Source: JBCCZC01 sp039188505
Lineage (GTDB): Bacteria; Pseudomonadota; Gammaproteobacteria; Xanthomonadales; SZUA-38
Reading direction: 5' to 3'
Length of the DNA stretch: 10,055 nt
NCBI GenBank assembly: GCA_039188505.1
Contig: JBCCZC010000194.1
Coordinates: 1-10,055, forward strand
The position numbers and the translations under genes were made by a program. Below the pieces are notes generated by a model, which was not told the origin of the DNA, made no database searches, and saw only the letters and a program-made list of their open reading frames with translations. Below, one piece after another: positions 7,931-10,055 of the stretch (position 1 is its first letter; every line of letters begins with the position of its first letter).

Positions 7931-8806
7931 ATGACCACAGCCGCCATTGCGGACGTACTGACGACGCGCTCGCGCGACGTCGGCGATTTCGATGTCCGGC
8001 GCGCATTGCCGAGCGCACGACGCAAGCTGATCGGACCCTTCATCTTCTTCGACCAGATGGGTCCGGTGACCTTCGAGGATGGCCAGGCCATGGACGTCCG
8101 CCCCCATCCGCACATCGGGCTCGCGACGGTCACCTGGCTGACGGAAGGTGCGCTTCGCCACCAGGACAGCCTGGGCGTCGATCAGGTCATCCGGCCGGGC
8201 GAGGTGAATCTGATGACCGCGGGACGTGGCATCGTCCATTCGGAGCGAACGCCTGCCGAGGCCCGCGATGTCGGTGCGACGATGGCCGGAATCCAGACAT
8301 GGCTCGCGCTGCCGCGGGCCCTGGCCGAGATGGAACCCGCGTTCGACCACTACCCCGCCGAAGCGATCCCGTCCGTCGAGATCGACGGCGTGCAGGTGAC
8401 CCTGATCATGGGCAGTGGATGGGGCGTGACCTCGCCCGTGAAAACCTACAGCGAAACGCTTTATGCCGAGCTACGGTGCGGCGTTGGCAGCACCCTTGCG
8501 CTCGACGGCGGTGTGGCCGAACGGGCGATCTATGTGCTGACGGGGGCGCTGGAGATCGACGGGCGACGGTGCGAGCCGGGCGAGATGATCGTGCTCGAGA
8601 CCGGCACATCGATCGACATCCTTCCGCTGGAGGCCACCCACGCGTTCCTTATCGGCGGCGCGCCGATCGATGGGGAACGGATCATCTGGTGGAACTTCGT
8701 CGCCAGCACCGCGGAACGGCTGGAGCAGGCCAAGGCTGACTGGAAGGGCGGGCGGTTTCCGCAGGTGCCGAACGACGCCGAGTACATTCCGCTACCGGAG
8801 CGGTGA
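7931..8806 (+). CDS. Pirin family protein (bicupin)
   Basis: This is a 291-residue protein, the normal size for bacterial pirins. It has two cupin barrels. The N-terminal one holds the metal-site residues of human pirin in matching order: H59 and H61 in RPHPHIGL, then H103 and E105 in GRGIVHSERTP. IGPFIFFDQMGP (34-45) and LGVDQVIRPGEVNLMTAGRG (81-100) are family signatures. The C-terminal barrel (about 185-265) lacks this metal set, as usual. Pirins bind iron; some act as quercetin 2,3-dioxygenases and others as redox-responsive regulators, so the exact job is open. The location is cytoplasmic. The gene has its own Shine-Dalgarno, follows a 131-nt gap, and may be controlled by the inverted repeat over its start. 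Its stop lies 3 nt from the stop of the convergent RAYT-like gene. Confidence 0.93.
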   Translation: MTTAAIADVLTTRSRDVGDFDVRRALPSARRKLIGPFIFFDQMGPVTFEDGQAMDVRPHPHIGLATVTWLTEGALRHQDSLGVDQVIRPGEVNLMTAGRGIVHSERTPAEARDVGATMAGIQTWLALPRALAEMEPAFDHYPAEAIPSVEIDGVQVTLIMGSGWGVTSPVKTYSETLYAELRCGVGSTLALDGGVAERAIYVLTGALEIDGRRCEPGEMIVLETGTSIDILPLEATHAFLIGGAPIDGERIIWWNFVASTAERLEQAKADWKGGRFPQVPNDAEYIPLPER

Positions 8807-8809
8807 GGT

Positions 8810-9775
8810 TCAGCGGTCGGCCTGGAGGTCGGCCTCGATCTCGCGGATCCGGCGCCAGAAGGCGGGACGCATCTGTGTCTTGACGCGGTGCAGCACCGAC
8901 GACGCGCTGCCGAAGCTCCGCATACCGAAGAGCTCGGCCGTGTCCTGGAGGGTGAGGTGGCTGCGATAGCGGCAGAGCCATACGGCGGCGAGGCGCGGGA
9001 GGTTCAGCCGCCCGCGCCGGGAAGCCAGGATTTCGCTGCGGTCGACCTCGTAGTGGCGAGCCACCGCCGCCAGCACGTCCTCCGCGTCTGGACCCGGTGG
9101 GCGCCGCTCCCAGGCCGCGCCACCCGACAGGGCCTCGGCGCGGGACAGCATCTGGCGGTGGAAGTCCGGCGGGCCGAGGATCGGGCCCGGACGGCGTGAA
9201 CGGTAGTAGCTCCGGACGAGGTCATTTCCCATGCCTTCCCGTTCGATATAGCGCCGATACGCCCGCGCCGGACGGTCCTCGTCCGCGTAGTGGGTCAGTA
9301 GCGTGTCGCGGACGAGCCAGCTCGGCCGCACCCGCCTCGTGACGTAGCTGGGGTAGCTCGACCACCGATAGCGGTCGAGCCGCGGCACCGTTCCCGAGAC
9401 GAGCGGGCGGCGATGGACGTGGCGGCTGACGGCGACCAGGCAGCTCTCCGCGTCGAACAGGACCGCGCGGTAGCGTCCGCGGAACAACGGGCCGTCACGG
9501 TCAATGGAGCGGTTGTAGCGCTGGGTGTAGACACCATCGAGGTGTCGCATGGCGACGCTGAGGTTGGCCTCGGTGGTCCGCAGAACCAGGTCATAGCGAT
9601 TGCTCATGAAACAATAGGCATGGGTCTCGACCCCGTGCCGGTCGCGCAGTTCACCGATAAGCGCCAGCAGCATCGTGCGGTGCTGATCGTTGCGGAAGAT
9701 TCGCTGGCGGCCGGCGCCCCGATTCGAGACGTGGTACCAGGCGTCCGCGAGTTCTATTCGGAGCGGTCGTCCCAT
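8810..9775 (-). CDS. RAYT-like (Y1/HUH transposase family) protein, catalytic residues lost, DnaA-like HTH at C-terminus
   Basis: This is a 321-residue protein from the ATG at 9775. The family pattern is clear: MGRPLRIELADAWYHVSNRG, QRIFRND (24-30), NLSVAMRHLDGVYTQRYNR (71-89), GPLFRGRYRAVLFD (95-108) and YRWSSY (136-141). In active members the metal-binding motif is NHxH; here it reads N59-R60-Y61-D62, so both histidines are gone. The catalytic Tyr of the YxxxNP helix is His119 (HVHRRP). The frame has no stop or frameshift. Residues about 231-318 form a helix-turn-helix resembling DnaA domain IV (LPRLAAVWLCRYRSHLTL, then FGSASSVLHRV), probably binding DNA. Such proteins normally cut and join single-stranded REP hairpins; this one is unlikely to do so. 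Its stop faces the pirin stop with 3 nt between. It may be an exapted DNA-binding protein or an early decay product. Confidence 0.85.
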   Translation of the reverse strand: MGRPLRIELADAWYHVSNRGAGRQRIFRNDQHRTMLLALIGELRDRHGVETHAYCFMSNRYDLVLRTTEANLSVAMRHLDGVYTQRYNRSIDRDGPLFRGRYRAVLFDAESCLVAVSRHVHRRPLVSGTVPRLDRYRWSSYPSYVTRRVRPSWLVRDTLLTHYADEDRPARAYRRYIEREGMGNDLVRSYYRSRRPGPILGPPDFHRQMLSRAEALSGGAAWERRPPGPDAEDVLAAVARHYEVDRSEILASRRGRLNLPRLAAVWLCRYRSHLTLQDTAELFGMRSFGSASSVLHRVKTQMRPAFWRRIREIEADLQADR

Positions 9776-9823
9776 GGGAGCTTGGTTCCGTCACACGAAT
9801 TTCATGCAGATTCTCGCGATTCT

Positions 9824-9845
9824 CCAAAAAATCGTCTTTCTTTGG
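9824..9845. repeat. A/T-rich hairpin with one mismatch
   Basis: CCAAAAAA (9824-9831) pairs with TTCTTTGG (9838-9845), with one A-C mismatch and a 6-nt loop. It lies 48 nt upstream of the RAYT-like start codon, inside its probable leader. It could be a leader structure or simply chance in an A/T-rich stretch. Confidence 0.3.
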
Positions 9846-9898
9846 AAGGTTACGGCACCTTGCTGCGTGATGAGCTTCGGAATGGGCTGCAATTGAAC

Positions 9899-9914
9899 AG
9901 CGCACTTTTGCGCT
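9899..9914. repeat. Perfect 6-bp hairpin
   Basis: AGCGCA (9899-9904) and TGCGCT (9909-9914) form a perfect stem around a CTTT loop. It is the middle of three hairpins upstream of the RAYT-like gene. It is short enough to be chance. Confidence 0.3.
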
Positions 9915-9950
9915 ACCTGATCGGGATTTTGCAGCCCGTCGAAGGTCTCA

Positions 9951-9980
9951 ACCGATTGATTGTCGGAGCATTCAATCGGT
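9951..9980. repeat. Perfect 9-bp inverted repeat
   Basis: ACCGATTGA (9951-9959) and TCAATCGGT (9972-9980) are exact reverse complements with a 12-nt spacer. A perfect 9-bp pair at this spacing is less likely to be chance than the two smaller hairpins. It could be a REP-like element, a regulator operator, or a terminator stem without a T-run. No second copy exists in the window. Confidence 0.45.
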
Positions 9981-10055
9981 GTCTTGGCGCCACCCTGGGC
10001 GGGCGGCTCGCATGGTTGGCAGCATGTATATAGTTAAACAGACCTGGCACTTCGG

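Larger units (their letters stand above)
9776..10055. other. Lower-GC region upstream of the RAYT-like gene, no convincing gene
   Basis: By eye this stretch is clearly less GC-rich than the rest of the window. It holds three short hairpins, annotated separately. Open frames cross it, for example one ending at TAG 10031-10033, but none has a good start, ribosome-binding site or recognisable domain. It should contain the promoter of the RAYT-like gene, yet no good -35/-10 pair was found. Confidence 0.5.

Noticed and set aside
9413..10033. 206-codon plus-strand open frame reaching into the right-edge region, with a hydrophobic tail faintly like a TRAP small permease start
   Set aside because: Most of it is antisense to the RAYT-like gene, and the tail stops at TAG 10031-10033 before any full membrane segment. 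The resemblance is too weak to name.
10024..10055. ATG at 10024 as the start of a gene running off the edge
   Set aside because: Only about ten codons are visible, with no Shine-Dalgarno in front.

Overview
The window is GC-rich, tightly packed bacterial chromosome. The gene content fits a Gammaproteobacterium: an Slt-type lytic transglycosylase, the ribosome-rescue factor ArfB, a pirin, a NYN/LabA-type protein, a membrane diguanylate cyclase and a RAYT-like transposase-family protein. I cannot place it more precisely. No tRNA, rRNA or CRISPR array was seen.

Layout. The plus strand opens with the 3' part of a lytic transglycosylase gene (1-417). After 25 nt comes a radical SAM protein whose extra cysteine cluster lies in front of the radical SAM core (443-1534, TTG start with a strong Shine-Dalgarno). 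Its 3' end overlaps, tail to tail, a minus-strand gene for a cytoplasmic glycoside-hydrolase-like TIM-barrel protein (3053-1512). That gene overlaps by 4 nt (GTGA) the end of a second radical SAM protein, with a C-terminal SPASM-like region (4357-3050). These three genes form an accessory-looking island between ordinary genes.

Still on the minus strand and further upstream are a NYN + OST-HTH/LOTUS protein (5248-4430), a small secreted protein of unknown function (5610-5290) and a six-TM GGDEF diguanylate cyclase (6805-5657). Divergent from the cyclase, on plus, are arfB (6874-7314) and a secreted DUF442/rhodanese-like phosphatase (7317-7799), only 2 nt apart. A 131-nt gap then leads to a pirin gene (7931-8806). 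It meets tail to tail, with 3 nt between, a minus-strand RAYT-like gene (9775-8810).

The RAYT-like gene is open and full length but has lost both histidines of its HUH motif and its expected catalytic tyrosine, and it carries a DnaA-domain-IV-like helix-turn-helix at the C-terminus. The last 280 nt (9776-10055) have visibly lower GC, hold three short hairpins and show no convincing gene.

How the parts may work together. The best candidate for an undescribed system is the rSAM - glycosidase-like - rSAM island. Two SPASM-type enzymes of different architecture flank a sugar-enzyme fold, with translational coupling between one of them and the glycosidase-like protein. This suggests a radical modification acting on a glycan or glycoconjugate, but that is inference; no substrate, precursor peptide or glycosyltransferase is visible here. 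The second candidate is the RAYT-like protein, which looks like a transposase fold kept as a DNA-binding protein after loss of catalysis.
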